Origin: Domibacillus epiphyticus
GTDB taxonomy: Bacteria; Bacillota; Bacilli; Bacillales; Domibacillaceae
NCBI RefSeq assembly: GCF_001975785.1
Contig: NZ_MSFI01000006.1
Location: forward strand, 62,001-126,000
DNA: 64,000 bases
Direction: 5' to 3'
The position numbers and the translations under genes were made by a program. This document shows, piece after piece, positions 27,171 through 35,497 of this stretch. The first letter of the stretch is position 1. Every line of letters starts with the position of its first letter. A model generated the notes under the pieces. It was not told the DNA's origin. It made no database searches and saw only the letters and a program-made list of their open reading frames with translations.

Positions 27171-27213
27171 GTTTTTCAGACTACAACTGGATGTAAAAAG
27201 GAGGCATACCCTA

Positions 27214-27909
27214 ATGAAATTTAGCGAGCGGCTGCATGAAAAACTGCAGCCTATTTGGCGCAAAAATCATCACCACCCTTTTGTAAGAGGGATGGCAGAC
27301 GGTACACTTGATCCGCAAAAGTTTCGCTTTTATATGATCCAGGATTATTTATATTTAATCGGGTATGCAAAAGTATTCGCGCTCGGGGCAGTCAAAGCGG
27401 ATGATCTTGAGACAATGGGAAAGTTCGCCGCACTATTAGACGGTACATTAAACGAAGAAATGGCACTCCACCGGCAATATGCGGCCCGCTTTGGCATTAC
27501 AGAAGAAGAGCTTGAAACGGCTCAACCGTCACCGATTACGCTCGCTTACACACATTATATGCTGCATACGGCGCAGAATGGAACGCTGGCAGAGGTAATT
27601 GCTGCTGTCCTGCCATGCGCGTGGAGCTACTGGGAAATCGGAAAAGAACTGTACGCCATTCCGGGCGCTGCTGACCATGAGCTGTACGGTGAATGGATTA
27701 ACATGTACGCCTCTGATGAATTTAGCCAGATGGCACAGTGGTGCATCGATCTTCTCGATCAGCATACAGCGGGTAAGGCAGAAGCAGAGCTTACTAAATT
27801 GGAAGGGATTTTTCTGAATACTACCCGTTTTGAATACATGTTTTGGGACATGGCGTATAATGGAGAAATGTGGCCAGGAAATGAGGGAATTTCCAAAGGA
27901 ATTGTTTAA
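27214..27909 (+). CDS. tenA: Aminopyrimidine aminohydrolase (thiaminase II)
   Basis: This 231-residue all-helical enzyme of the TenA/HMP salvage family hydrolyses aminomethyl-aminopyrimidine from degraded thiamine to HMP. The catalytic cysteine is at residue 135 (VLPCAWSYWEIG), Asp44 is in QDY, and the late glutamate is in RFEYMFWDMA. ATG 27214 is preceded by AAAAAGGAGG. It is the only gene behind the TPP riboswitch and terminator, so here the base-salvage step is regulated separately from other thiamine genes. Confidence 0.95.
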   Translation: MKFSERLHEKLQPIWRKNHHHPFVRGMADGTLDPQKFRFYMIQDYLYLIGYAKVFALGAVKADDLETMGKFAALLDGTLNEEMALHRQYAARFGITEEELETAQPSPITLAYTHYMLHTAQNGTLAEVIAAVLPCAWSYWEIGKELYAIPGAADHELYGEWINMYASDEFSQMAQWCIDLLDQHTAGKAEAELTKLEGIFLNTTRFEYMFWDMAYNGEMWPGNEGISKGIV

Positions 27910-28032
27910 AAAAGACTTGAATGTGGAAGAATTATTCATGAATATGCCTGAATCATCTCTTTTTTCCGAATGATTTCTCTTGTATAATAGAAAATGTTCG
28001 AAATTTTCCGATGAGAGGAATGAAGTGGTGAA

Positions 28033-28722
28033 ATGGAACAGATTTACACAGGGAAAACGAAAGATGTATTTAAATTGGAAGATGGAAACTTCCTTCTTAA
28101 ATTTAAAGATGATGTAACTGGGGAAAATGGCGTATTTGATCCGGGTGCGAACACAGTAGGGCTTACAATTGAGGGTGCCGGACAGGCTGGGCTCCGTTTA
28201 ACAAAATTCTTTTTTGAAAAGCTGCAGGAAAAAGGCATTGACACACATTACGTTGACGCAAACATTGAAGAAGCGACCATGACAGTAAAACCCGCTAATG
28301 TTTTCGGAAAAGGTCTTGAAGTAATTTGCCGCTACCGTGCAGTCGGAAGCTTTCTCCGCCGTTACGGTGCGTATGCAAAGGACGGACAGCCGCTTGATGC
28401 GTTCGTAGAAGTTACTATAAAAGATGACGAACGTGAAGATCCCCCTATTACAAGTGATGCACTCGATATGCTTGGCATTCTGACGAAAGAAGAATACGCC
28501 GTATTGAAAGAGCAGACACAAAAAATTGGTGCTGTTGTGAAAGAAGAACTGGCGAAAAAAGGGCTTGATTTGTACGATATTAAATTTGAATTTGGCCGCG
28601 AACAGGCGACAGGAAACATCATTTTGATTGATGAAATTTCCGGAGGCAACATGCGTGCGTACAAAGATGGCGAGTATATCGAGCCGCTCAAACTAGAGCA
28701 GTTAATGCTTGCGGGAGAATAA
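28033..28722 (+). CDS. purC: Phosphoribosylaminoimidazole-succinocarboxamide synthase (short type)
   Basis: This 229-residue SAICAR synthase catalyses ATP-dependent joining of CAIR and aspartate in purine synthesis. It has the N-terminal YTGKTKDVF motif, the ICRYRAVGSFLRRYG region, DDEREDPP and IKFEFGRE...LIDEISGGNMR. The sequence differs noticeably from PurC of the Bacillus pur operon and looks more like the clostridial or thermophile type. It stands alone, flanked by tenA and its own terminator, instead of lying between purK and purS. It may be a second copy or a relocated sole copy. The ATG follows GAGAGGAATG and a GTGGTG-rich stretch. Confidence 0.92.
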   Translation: MEQIYTGKTKDVFKLEDGNFLLKFKDDVTGENGVFDPGANTVGLTIEGAGQAGLRLTKFFFEKLQEKGIDTHYVDANIEEATMTVKPANVFGKGLEVICRYRAVGSFLRRYGAYAKDGQPLDAFVEVTIKDDEREDPPITSDALDMLGILTKEEYAVLKEQTQKIGAVVKEELAKKGLDLYDIKFEFGREQATGNIILIDEISGGNMRAYKDGEYIEPLKLEQLMLAGE

Positions 28723-28728
28723 GGAACA

Positions 28729-28766
28729 AACTGCCCGAAAATACAGACTTTTCGGGTAGTTTTTTC
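28729..28766 (+). terminator. Terminator after purC
   Basis: A 13-bp stem with one G-T pair (28729-28741 with 28749-28761) is followed by T residues. Confidence 0.88.
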
Positions 28767-28814
28767 AGTTTTCATGTAAAATAGAAGAAAGGTCTTACGA
28801 AGGAGGAAGATGTA

Positions 28815-29708
28815 TTGTTAACAAATGATCTTGATTTTCGCCTAGAACCGCGATTGCTGGAGTTATATGAGGAACATAAAAAACGTTCGGCAAAAATTGA
28901 CTGGGGCTACCATGAATTTTTGCCGTGGGATAAAGCACAGGATTTTCGCCGTGTACCTTGGGACCCGAGCCAGGTAACGCTGCCCTCAAGTGTTATAACA
29001 GCAATTGAAACCGCTCTCTTAACGGAAGTAAACTTGCCGTGGTTCACGTCGCATTTAGCACAGACGTTTAAAGGATCACTGACAGTTATTCAAGACTTCG
29101 TCCATACGTGGACAGCAGAAGAAGATCAGCATTCAAATTTATTAGAAACCTATTTGCTTATTACGCGAAGTGTGGACCCAAGCCGTCTTCATGAACTTCA
29201 CAAGATGACGGTGGAAAATGGCTGGAGTCCGGACTTCCACACACCTTTTGAAACAATGGTGTACACATCTATGCAGGAACTTGCAACGATGGTCTTTTAC
29301 AACAATGTTTCAAAAGAAGCCAACAAGCATGATCCGGATCTCGGCAAAATTTTGCGCCGCCTGGCAAAAGATGAAACGCTTCATTACGCGTTTTACCGTG
29401 ATGTCATTAAGTTCCACTTGCAGCTAGAACCGAACTACTGTTACCACTTAGGGCATGTGATTAAAAACTTCCAGATGCCCGGTGCTGTTATGCCTGATTT
29501 TGAAGACCGCATGGCGATTATTGCAAAAGAGGCAAACTATGGCCCGCTCGAATATTTTGACCAGGTGCTGGATGTTATTATTGACTATTGGGATATCGAA
29601 AACTTGCGCCCGATCGCGCCAGAAGCTGAAAAGGCGCGGCTCGATATTTTAAATTATCATGCCCGCATGAAACGCGTGAAGGAACGCTTTATGCGATCAC
29701 AAACATAA
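28815..29708 (+). CDS. Acyl-ACP desaturase-like diiron protein
   Basis: This 297-residue ferritin-like protein belongs to the soluble fatty-acid desaturase (stearoyl-ACP desaturase) family. Diiron ligands are visible in ALLTEVNLPW, the EExxH-type TAEEDQH, MQELAT and the DETLHYAFY motif. It should introduce a double bond into acyl chains carried by ACP, using reduced ferredoxin or flavodoxin, which helps membrane fluidity. The start is TTG 28815, eight bases after AGGAGG. Bacilli more often use membrane-bound Des; this soluble type is scattered in the group. Monocistronic. Confidence 0.88.
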   Translation: MLTNDLDFRLEPRLLELYEEHKKRSAKIDWGYHEFLPWDKAQDFRRVPWDPSQVTLPSSVITAIETALLTEVNLPWFTSHLAQTFKGSLTVIQDFVHTWTAEEDQHSNLLETYLLITRSVDPSRLHELHKMTVENGWSPDFHTPFETMVYTSMQELATMVFYNNVSKEANKHDPDLGKILRRLAKDETLHYAFYRDVIKFHLQLEPNYCYHLGHVIKNFQMPGAVMPDFEDRMAIIAKEANYGPLEYFDQVLDVIIDYWDIENLRPIAPEAEKARLDILNYHARMKRVKERFMRSQT

Positions 29709-29718
29709 TGATCTGTTG

Positions 29719-29744
29719 TCCCGCTTTATTTGCGGGATTTTTTT
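29719..29744 (+). terminator. Terminator after the desaturase gene
   Basis: A short TCCCGC/GCGGGA stem is followed by seven T residues. Confidence 0.85.
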
Positions 29745-29963
29745 ATTAATCTACATTTGATCAACCATAAGGAGTATATAGTCAAGATTGAAACTTCAGA
29801 AGAAAAGTTAGACCGCTTAGAATTATATTCATCTTTTACAGCGGTATACGTCTTTTCTTTCATTTTCCTCGCTGAAAAGATAATTACTGCAGCTATTAAG
29901 ACACTCTGTTACGTCATGCTTTTTTCATATGATAAAATAAATACGACAGGGAGGGAACTGAGG

Positions 29964-31295
29964 ATGATTGAAAACTGGATGGAAGAAGTACAGAAAACGC
30001 GGCGGGCGCTTCGTTCGAATTTACTTGAAACAGTGCTCAATGAGTTTGACTCTCGTATTACCGGATTAAATCATGAAAAGCGGAAGCATAAATATCGGCA
30101 AATGGCTGAAAATCCATTCCGTTTTTTCCGAGGCAGCGCGTATTTATTTTATTATGATGTGACGAAAATTCCATTTTCTTTTCATACACCTGATGATAAA
30201 CCGACGTGGATACAAGGAGATATGCACGTTGAGAATTTCGGCGCTTTTCAAAATAGCGAAGGCGATATTGTGTACGATGTGAATGATTTTGACGAAGGCT
30301 ATATGGGTTCATACGTGTACGATTTGCTTCGGATGACCGTGAGCATCGCCCTTTACTGCGAACAGTACGGATTTGAAAATGCTGAAGAAAGAATGCACAC
30401 CTTTCTTGAGTCATATTATAAGCAGCTAAAAAAGTTTGTGAAAGGAACAGAAGATCCCGTCACGTTTTTTTATACGGCGGATCATACGAAAGGACCCATC
30501 AGGAAAGTATTGAAAAAGCTTGAGAAGCGAGAATCATCACGGCTTCTGGAAAAATGGACGGTTCGGGAAGACGGGACCCGCATGTTTGAACTGTCGGATG
30601 AACTTATTCACTTGACTCATAAAGAACGTGAAAAAATTGAAGCTGTCTGGCAGGATTATATAGAGAGTCTGGACGATGCAGACCGGGAAAAGAGCGAGTT
30701 TTATGAAATCAAGCATATTGTCCGGAAGCAAGGCTCCGGTACGGCATCAATCGGTCTTGATCGTTATTATATTTTAATTGAAGGAAAACAAGATTGTGAA
30801 GAGCATCTAGATGATATTATTTTAGAAATGAAAGAAGTGCGCGCGCCTGTTCCGGCCTATTTTGTGCCGTACAATGAAAATTTTTGGGCGTCATACAGCC
30901 ATCAAGGGGAGCGTGTTGTGACGACGCAAAAAGCAATGCACCATCACGACGATCCTTTACTTGGTTTTGTGACGATCGACAACAGGCATTTTTACGTGCG
31001 TGAACGATCACCTTATAAAAAACGGGTGAAGCCGGAAGACATTGAAAACGCCAAGGAATTTGATAAGGTGCTTGAAGTGTTTGGCGGGATTGCTGCTAAA
31101 ATTCATGCTCGTGCTGATGTGGATATTGACCATTCCTTGCTTTCATACCATAGTGAAAAGGAAATTTTAAATGCCATCGGGGATGACTATGACGCATTTG
31201 CTGCCCAGATCGTATTCTTATCGAATGCATACAAAGAGCGCGTCAAACAAGACTACGTGCTGTTTTGCGGCTGGCTGAATTATAAGTTTTCGTAG
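29964..31295 (+). CDS. DUF2252 protein
   Basis: This 443-residue soluble protein of the DUF2252 family has a protein-kinase-like or aminoglycoside-phosphotransferase-like core. Visible pieces are FFRGSAYLFYYD, WIQGDMHVENFGAF (resembling a catalytic-loop HxxN) and VNDFDEGYMGSYVYDLLR (resembling a metal-binding D). No substrate is known. ATG 29964 follows GGGAGG; the frame is open back to 29730, but that part overlaps AT-rich non-coding sequence and a probable -10 (TAAAAT near 29935). It is monocistronic with a strong terminator. Confidence 0.85.
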   Translation: MIENWMEEVQKTRRALRSNLLETVLNEFDSRITGLNHEKRKHKYRQMAENPFRFFRGSAYLFYYDVTKIPFSFHTPDDKPTWIQGDMHVENFGAFQNSEGDIVYDVNDFDEGYMGSYVYDLLRMTVSIALYCEQYGFENAEERMHTFLESYYKQLKKFVKGTEDPVTFFYTADHTKGPIRKVLKKLEKRESSRLLEKWTVREDGTRMFELSDELIHLTHKEREKIEAVWQDYIESLDDADREKSEFYEIKHIVRKQGSGTASIGLDRYYILIEGKQDCEEHLDDIILEMKEVRAPVPAYFVPYNENFWASYSHQGERVVTTQKAMHHHDDPLLGFVTIDNRHFYVRERSPYKKRVKPEDIENAKEFDKVLEVFGGIAAKIHARADVDIDHSLLSYHSEKEILNAIGDDYDAFAAQIVFLSNAYKERVKQDYVLFCGWLNYKFS

Positions 31296-31298
31296 AAA

Positions 31299-31326
31299 AA
31301 ACTGCCAGGTGGCGGCAGTTTTTTTG
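31299..31326 (+). terminator. Terminator after the DUF2252 gene
   Basis: An AAACTGCC/GGCAGTTT stem and a T run lie only 3 bases past the stop codon. Confidence 0.88.
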
Positions 31327-31328
31327 TA

Positions 31329-31643
31329 TTACGATACGATTTTCAATCCAACAACGGATACGATGATCATTGTAATAAAGAAGATCCGTTTCACATCACG
31401 GGGTTCACCGTATATCGTCATGCCGACAATCGTGCTGCCAACGGTACCGATACCGGTCCAGACGCCGTATGCAGTCCCCATTGGAATGGCTGTCATGGCA
31501 ATAGACAAGCAGAGAAAGCTAAGGCTGAAACCGCCGATCAGAACGATCCAAGACAGCACATGTTTTTTTGTGTTTACCATCGACATGCCCGTTACCCCAA
31601 CGACTTCGAATAATCCGGCTATAATTAATAATACCCACATCAT
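31329..31643 (-). CDS. SMR-family transporter subunit (YkkD-like)
   Basis: This 104-residue protein has four membrane helices. The membrane-embedded glutamate of small multidrug resistance transporters is in the first helix (AGLFEVVGVTG), and PMGTAYGVWTGIGT is typical of the family. It overlaps the upstream SMR gene by four bases, so the two probably make an asymmetric dimer like YkkCD or YvdRS. YkkCD-type pairs export guanidinium. No guanidine riboswitch is present upstream, so the substrate is open. Confidence 0.9.
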   Translation of the reverse strand: MMWVLLIIAGLFEVVGVTGMSMVNTKKHVLSWIVLIGGFSLSFLCLSIAMTAIPMGTAYGVWTGIGTVGSTIVGMTIYGEPRDVKRIFFITMIIVSVVGLKIVS

Positions 31644-31975
31644 GAAGTGGCGGCATCCTTTTCAGATGTAACAACTTTCAAGCCGATAATTCCCGCCAGC
31701 AAGACAGCGATTAAAAGTATTTTCACCCAACTAAACGGCTCATCAAATAGTGTCATTTCGAGAATAACCGTACCGGCCGTTCCAAGACCGACAAACGCAG
31801 CGTATACGGTGGTTGTTGGCAGTTGTTTTGAGCAATAGATAAGTAACCCGAAGCTGACCGCAATCGCAATAAAAGTTAAAATCCATTCGATGAAACTGTT
31901 TGAGTGCTTCAATCCTGCTACCCAGCCAACTTCAAAAAATCCGGCAAATAATACAAGAATCCATTTCCTATTCAA
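31640..31975 (-). CDS. SMR-family transporter subunit (YkkC-like)
   Basis: This 111-residue protein has four membrane helices, the key glutamate in GFFEVGWVAGLKHSNS, and TVYAAFVGLGTAGTVI, closely resembling YkkC. It is the first gene of the two-gene SMR operon. The start is TTG 31975 with AAAGGAAA about ten bases upstream. Paired SMR proteins usually insert in opposite orientation and work as heterodimers driven by the proton gradient. Confidence 0.9.
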   Translation of the reverse strand: MNRKWILVLFAGFFEVGWVAGLKHSNSFIEWILTFIAIAVSFGLLIYCSKQLPTTTVYAAFVGLGTAGTVILEMTLFDEPFSWVKILLIAVLLAGIIGLKVVTSEKDAATS

Positions 31976-32030
31976 CTTTATAAATTTCCTTTCTTTATCC
32001 TGTTTCCGTACTTATATCATAAATAGACAA

Positions 32031-32074
32031 AAAATGCTCGATTAAAATCATCGCTGCTTTTAATCGAGCATTTT
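32031..32074 (-). terminator. Terminator of argJ
   Basis: A perfect 17-bp stem (32031-32047 with 32058-32074) with a 10-nt loop and flanking T run ends argJ 3 bases after its stop codon. Confidence 0.9.
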
Positions 32075-32077
32075 GTA

Positions 32078-33226
32078 TTACGTTGTATATTCACCATTAA
32101 TTTTTACATAGTCATACGACAAATCACAGCCCCAAACGGTTGAAGATCCCTGTCCATCCCCGAGTGAAATTTTAATCAGTACTTCATTTGTTTTTAAATA
32201 CTCTTCCAGTTCAGTCCGTTTATCTTCAGCAGGCGCACCATTTTTAAACACATACACATCACCAAACGAAACGGACACAGCTCCTGTATTTACCTGGTGT
32301 TCTGAGTTTCCGATTGTCGACATAATACGGCCCCAGTTCGGATCCTCACCAAAAATCGCTGTTTTGACTAGCGGTGAATTAATGATAGATTTTCCGATTT
32401 TTTTTGCAATAACGTGATCATCTGCACCTGTTACCTGAACTTCGACAAGCTTCGTTGCACCTTCACCGTCACGGGCAATTTCTTTTGCAAGCTCAATGCA
32501 AAGATCCGTCAATACCGCTTCAAATTCAACAAGATCTACTTTTCCGGCAAGCCCATTCGCCATGGCGACCACTGTGTCGCTTGTGCTTGTATCACCATCA
32601 ACTGACACGCTGTTAAATGAAACATCGACGGCATTTTTGAGCATTTTTTGCAGTTGTGCCGGCTCGATCGCTGCGTCTGTCAAAATGTAGCTGAGCATTG
32701 TCGCCATATTTGGCTCAATCATCCCTGACCCTTTTGCCATCGCAGAAATTGTCACATTACCAATTTTTCTTGTACGGAATTTTGGATACGTATCCGTTGT
32801 CATAATCGCTTTAGCTGACTGTTCAAGTCCATTTTCAGTCAGCTGATTTTTCAGGCCGGGAATAGACGTCAATATTTTTTCAACAGGCAGGGGTACACCG
32901 ATGACACCAGTGGAGGAAGGGAGGACATCACGTGAATCGATGGAGAGTTCCTTTGCAACCGCCTCGGTCACTTTTTGGGCGTCTTTAAGACCTTTGTCAC
33001 CTGTTGCCACATTTGCGTTTTTGCTGTTAACGGCAATTGCCTGTAAATAACCGTCTGCTGCATTTTGTTTCCCAATCACAACCGGTGCGCCGCAAAATTG
33101 GTTTTTTGTAAACATGGCTGCTGCAGAAGCACGAACTTTTGAATATAAAATAGTAAAGTCCAGCGTATTATCTTTTATACCTGCATTTATAGAGCAAGAC
33201 ATAAAGCCTTTTGGAAAAGTGTTCAA
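32078..33226 (-). CDS. argJ: ArgJ: glutamate/ornithine N-acetyltransferase
   Basis: This 382-residue enzyme of the ArgJ family transfers acetyl from N-acetylornithine to glutamate in the arginine pathway, possibly also using acetyl-CoA. The autoprocessing site and nucleophile threonine are in KGSGMIEPNMATML. SVDGDTSTSDTV, EIARDGEGATK and DPNWGRI are also typical. The start is TTG 33226, seven bases after AGGAGG. Starts further upstream in the frame would overlap the -10 element at 33260-33265 and are rejected. It is alone, not in an argCJBD cluster, and divergent to an acetyltransferase across two ARG boxes. It differs from B. subtilis ArgJ enough to be a separate lineage or second copy. Confidence 0.92.
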   Translation of the reverse strand: MNTFPKGFMSCSINAGIKDNTLDFTILYSKVRASAAAMFTKNQFCGAPVVIGKQNAADGYLQAIAVNSKNANVATGDKGLKDAQKVTEAVAKELSIDSRDVLPSSTGVIGVPLPVEKILTSIPGLKNQLTENGLEQSAKAIMTTDTYPKFRTRKIGNVTISAMAKGSGMIEPNMATMLSYILTDAAIEPAQLQKMLKNAVDVSFNSVSVDGDTSTSDTVVAMANGLAGKVDLVEFEAVLTDLCIELAKEIARDGEGATKLVEVQVTGADDHVIAKKIGKSIINSPLVKTAIFGEDPNWGRIMSTIGNSEHQVNTGAVSVSFGDVYVFKNGAPAEDKRTELEEYLKTNEVLIKISLGDGQGSSTVWGCDLSYDYVKINGEYTT

Positions 33227-33259
33227 AGAAAAACCTCCTAGTTTCATCATATTGTTTTT

Positions 33260-33289
33260 ATTATACAACGGAACACTGATGTACGTGAA
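33260..33289 (-). promoter_or_regulatory. Promoter of argJ
   Basis: On the minus strand TTCACG (33289-33284), an 18-nt spacer and TATAAT (33265-33260) precede argJ. The -10 lies just before the leader with AGGAGG. Confidence 0.65.
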
Positions 33290-33296
33290 GAAGTTT

Positions 33297-33330
33297 TGAA
33301 TATTTATTCAAACAAAATGAATAAAAACTA
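33297..33330. promoter_or_regulatory. Pair of ARG boxes (ArgR/AhrC operator)
   Basis: TGAATATTTATTCA (33297-33310) is a perfect match to the ARG-box core TGAATWWWWATTCA. A weaker copy, TGAATAAAAACTA, starts 21 bp later at 33318, the standard spacing of paired ARG boxes. The pair lies between the divergent argJ and acetyltransferase promoters. Confidence 0.75.
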
Positions 33331-33358
33331 TTGACATAGTAAAAAAAATGAGTAAGAT
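33331..33358 (+). promoter_or_regulatory. Promoter of the acetyltransferase gene
   Basis: Consensus TTGACA (33331-33336) and TAAGAT (33353-33358) are 16 nt apart. The second ARG box abuts the -35. Confidence 0.65.
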
Positions 33359-33392
33359 AGAAAGAAAACATTGACAGAAAGGGTGAGAAATC

Positions 33393-33851
33393 ATGATCGA
33401 AGTACGCAAAGCGGTACTGAAAGACGTGGAGCAAGTATTTGAACTCGTGAATCAATATGCTAATGAAGGGCTGATGCTGCCACGAACACGAGACTCTCTT
33501 GTTTTAAATTTGCAGTCGATTTTTGTTGCGGAAGAGGAAGGGGAGATTCTCGGGATTGCCAGCCTTGCGATACTCGGGCATGACCTCGCCGAAATTCGTT
33601 CCCTCGCCGTGTCGGAAAAAGCAAAAGGACGAGGAATTGGAAGAATGCTTGTCGCTCGGGTTGTTGAAGAAACGAAAAAAATTGGTATCCCAAAACTTAT
33701 ATCCCTGACCTATCAAGTTGCCTTTTTTGAAAAATGCGGTTTTAAAGTCATTCAAAAAACCGAGATGCCGCAAAAAGTATGGACAGATTGCATTCACTGT
33801 CCAAAATTTCCAAGCTGTGATGAAATTGCGATGGCGATTCAAACAGCGTAA
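33393..33851 (+). CDS. Short ArgA-type amino-acid N-acetyltransferase
   Basis: This 152-residue GNAT protein has the acetyl-CoA loop motif SEKAKGRGIGRMLV and a C-terminal cysteine-rich tail (CIHCPKFPSCDEIAM) characteristic of short N-acetylglutamate synthases. It would make N-acetylglutamate from acetyl-CoA and glutamate, the entry step that refills the ArgJ acetyl cycle. Divergence from argJ across an ARG-box pair supports this. The ATG follows AAAGGGTGAG. I leave the symbol empty because related GNATs of other function exist, but argA is the best guess. Confidence 0.82.
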   Translation: MIEVRKAVLKDVEQVFELVNQYANEGLMLPRTRDSLVLNLQSIFVAEEEGEILGIASLAILGHDLAEIRSLAVSEKAKGRGIGRMLVARVVEETKKIGIPKLISLTYQVAFFEKCGFKVIQKTEMPQKVWTDCIHCPKFPSCDEIAMAIQTA

Positions 33852-33863
33852 AACAAAATAATC

Positions 33864-33900
33864 GGCTGTTCCGTATATATCGGGGCAGCCTTTATTTTTT
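33864..33900 (+). terminator. Terminator after the acetyltransferase gene
   Basis: A 10-bp stem with two G-T pairs (33864-33873 with 33881-33890) is followed by TTTATTTTTT. Confidence 0.8.
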
Positions 33901-33982
33901 ATGCAGCGGGACGTTTTTTTCTCAATTTCGGGTATAAGTAAAGCTGTATAGTTTTCATCAGCAGACGATGGGAGAGAGGAAA

Positions 33983-35455
33983 ATGGAACGCAACCGCACA
34001 ATGATGCAATTTTTTGAGTGGCATCTGCAGCCCGATCATAAGCACTGGATCCGGCTGGAGGAACGGGCGAAAGAATTAAAAGAAGCGGGAATCGGTGCTG
34101 TATGGATCCCTCCTGTGACAAAAGGGGTGTCAAGTGAGGATAACGGGTACGGTGTGTACGATTTTTATGATCTCGGAGAATTTGACCAAAAAGGGGCAAT
34201 CCCAACGAAATACGGAACAAAAGAAGAGCTTGAAAATGCGATAAGAGCATGCCACGATGCTGGTGTGTTTGTATATATTGATGTGGTCATGAATCATAAA
34301 GCGGGTGCGGACGAAAAAGAAGTATTTAAAGTTGTCGAAGTGGATCAGGAAAATCGGGAAAAGGTCATCTCGAAAGAACCGTTTGATATTGAAGGATGGA
34401 CGAAATTTACGTTCCCTGGACGGAAAGGAAAGTATTCTGATTTTATTTGGACATTTGAACATTTCAATGGCACAGATTATGATGCGAAAAAAGATCGGAA
34501 TGGCGTTTTCCGTATCGAAGGAGAGAATAAAAAATGGAGCGAAAATGTGGACGATGAGTTTGGAAACTATGACTTTTTAATGTTTGCAAACATTGACTAC
34601 AATCATCCGAAAATACGGGAAGAAATGATCCGCTGGGGGAAATGGATAGCCGAGACGCTTGATTGTGACGGCTTTCGGCTTGATGCAATCAAGCATATTG
34701 ATCACGAATTTATCGATCAATTCACGAAAGAAATACAGTCAGAGCGCGGGGATGATTTTTTCTATGTCGGAGAATTTTGGGTGCCGGAGCTTGATGACTG
34801 TGCGAAAATGATTGAAATAACAGATGGCCGCATTCATTTGTTTGATGTACCGCTAAAATACAATCTATTTAACGCCTCACAGGAAGGGGCTAAGTACGAT
34901 TTGACAAAAATTTTTGAAGGATCCATTGTTGAAAATTATCCGCTAAATGCGGTGACATTTGTCGACAACCACGATACGCAGCCCGGGGAATCACTTGAAT
35001 CATTTTTAGCGGACTGGTTTAAACAGAGTGCGTATGCATTGATCCTGCTCCGAAAAGATGGCTACCCGTGTGTATTTTACGGGGATTACTACGGGATAGG
35101 CGGGGAGAAGCCAGTCGACGGCAAGAAAGAAGCCATTGACCCTTTATTATACAGCAGACTGCATAAAGCATACGGCGAACAAGAGGACTATTTTGATCAT
35201 CCGAATACGATTGGATGGGTTCGCAGGGGTGTGAAGGAAATTGAGCGGTCAGGCTGTGCAGTTGTAATAAACAATAGCGAAGAAGGCGGAAGCAAAAAAA
35301 TGTATGTAGGTGAGGATAGAGCTGGTGAGAATTGGGTCGATTTCTTGAAGTCTTGTAAAGAAACTATTGAAATTGGTGAAGACGGCTGGGCGGTCTTCCC
35401 GGTAAATGCTGGCAGTGTGTCAGTCTGGGGGCTTCCGGATCAAGATGTAGAATAA
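33983..35455 (+). CDS. Cytoplasmic alpha-amylase (GH13)
   Basis: This 490-residue glycoside hydrolase of the E. coli AmyA type has no signal peptide, so it should act on internal maltodextrins or glycogen. The catalytic residues sit in GFRLDAIKH (nucleophile Asp), YVGEFW (acid/base Glu) and FVDNHDTQ (third Asp). DVVMNHKAGADEKE supplies calcium-binding residues. ATG 33983 fits homologues (they begin about here with RNxTLLQ-like sequence) and has GGGAGAGAGG upstream; a start at 33968 in frame would leave that site inside the gene. It is monocistronic. Confidence 0.93.
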   Translation: MERNRTMMQFFEWHLQPDHKHWIRLEERAKELKEAGIGAVWIPPVTKGVSSEDNGYGVYDFYDLGEFDQKGAIPTKYGTKEELENAIRACHDAGVFVYIDVVMNHKAGADEKEVFKVVEVDQENREKVISKEPFDIEGWTKFTFPGRKGKYSDFIWTFEHFNGTDYDAKKDRNGVFRIEGENKKWSENVDDEFGNYDFLMFANIDYNHPKIREEMIRWGKWIAETLDCDGFRLDAIKHIDHEFIDQFTKEIQSERGDDFFYVGEFWVPELDDCAKMIEITDGRIHLFDVPLKYNLFNASQEGAKYDLTKIFEGSIVENYPLNAVTFVDNHDTQPGESLESFLADWFKQSAYALILLRKDGYPCVFYGDYYGIGGEKPVDGKKEAIDPLLYSRLHKAYGEQEDYFDHPNTIGWVRRGVKEIERSGCAVVINNSEEGGSKKMYVGEDRAGENWVDFLKSCKETIEIGEDGWAVFPVNAGSVSVWGLPDQDVE

Positions 35456-35462
35456 AGTTGCA

Positions 35463-35496
35463 AAAAAAGTTCCTGCATCGCTGCAGGAACTTTTTT
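35463..35496. terminator. Bidirectional terminator between amylase and glnS
   Basis: A perfect 15-bp stem (35463-35477 with 35482-35496) with runs of A and T at its base serves both convergent genes. Confidence 0.92.
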
Positions 35497-35497
35497 A

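Noticed and set aside
31976-32030. Guanidine-I riboswitch before the SMR pair
   Set aside because: The leader is far too short and lacks the conserved motifs.
33911-33936. Sigma-B-like promoter (GTTTTT ... GGGTAT) before the amylase gene
   Set aside because: The spacer is only 11 nt, shorter than the accepted 12-15.
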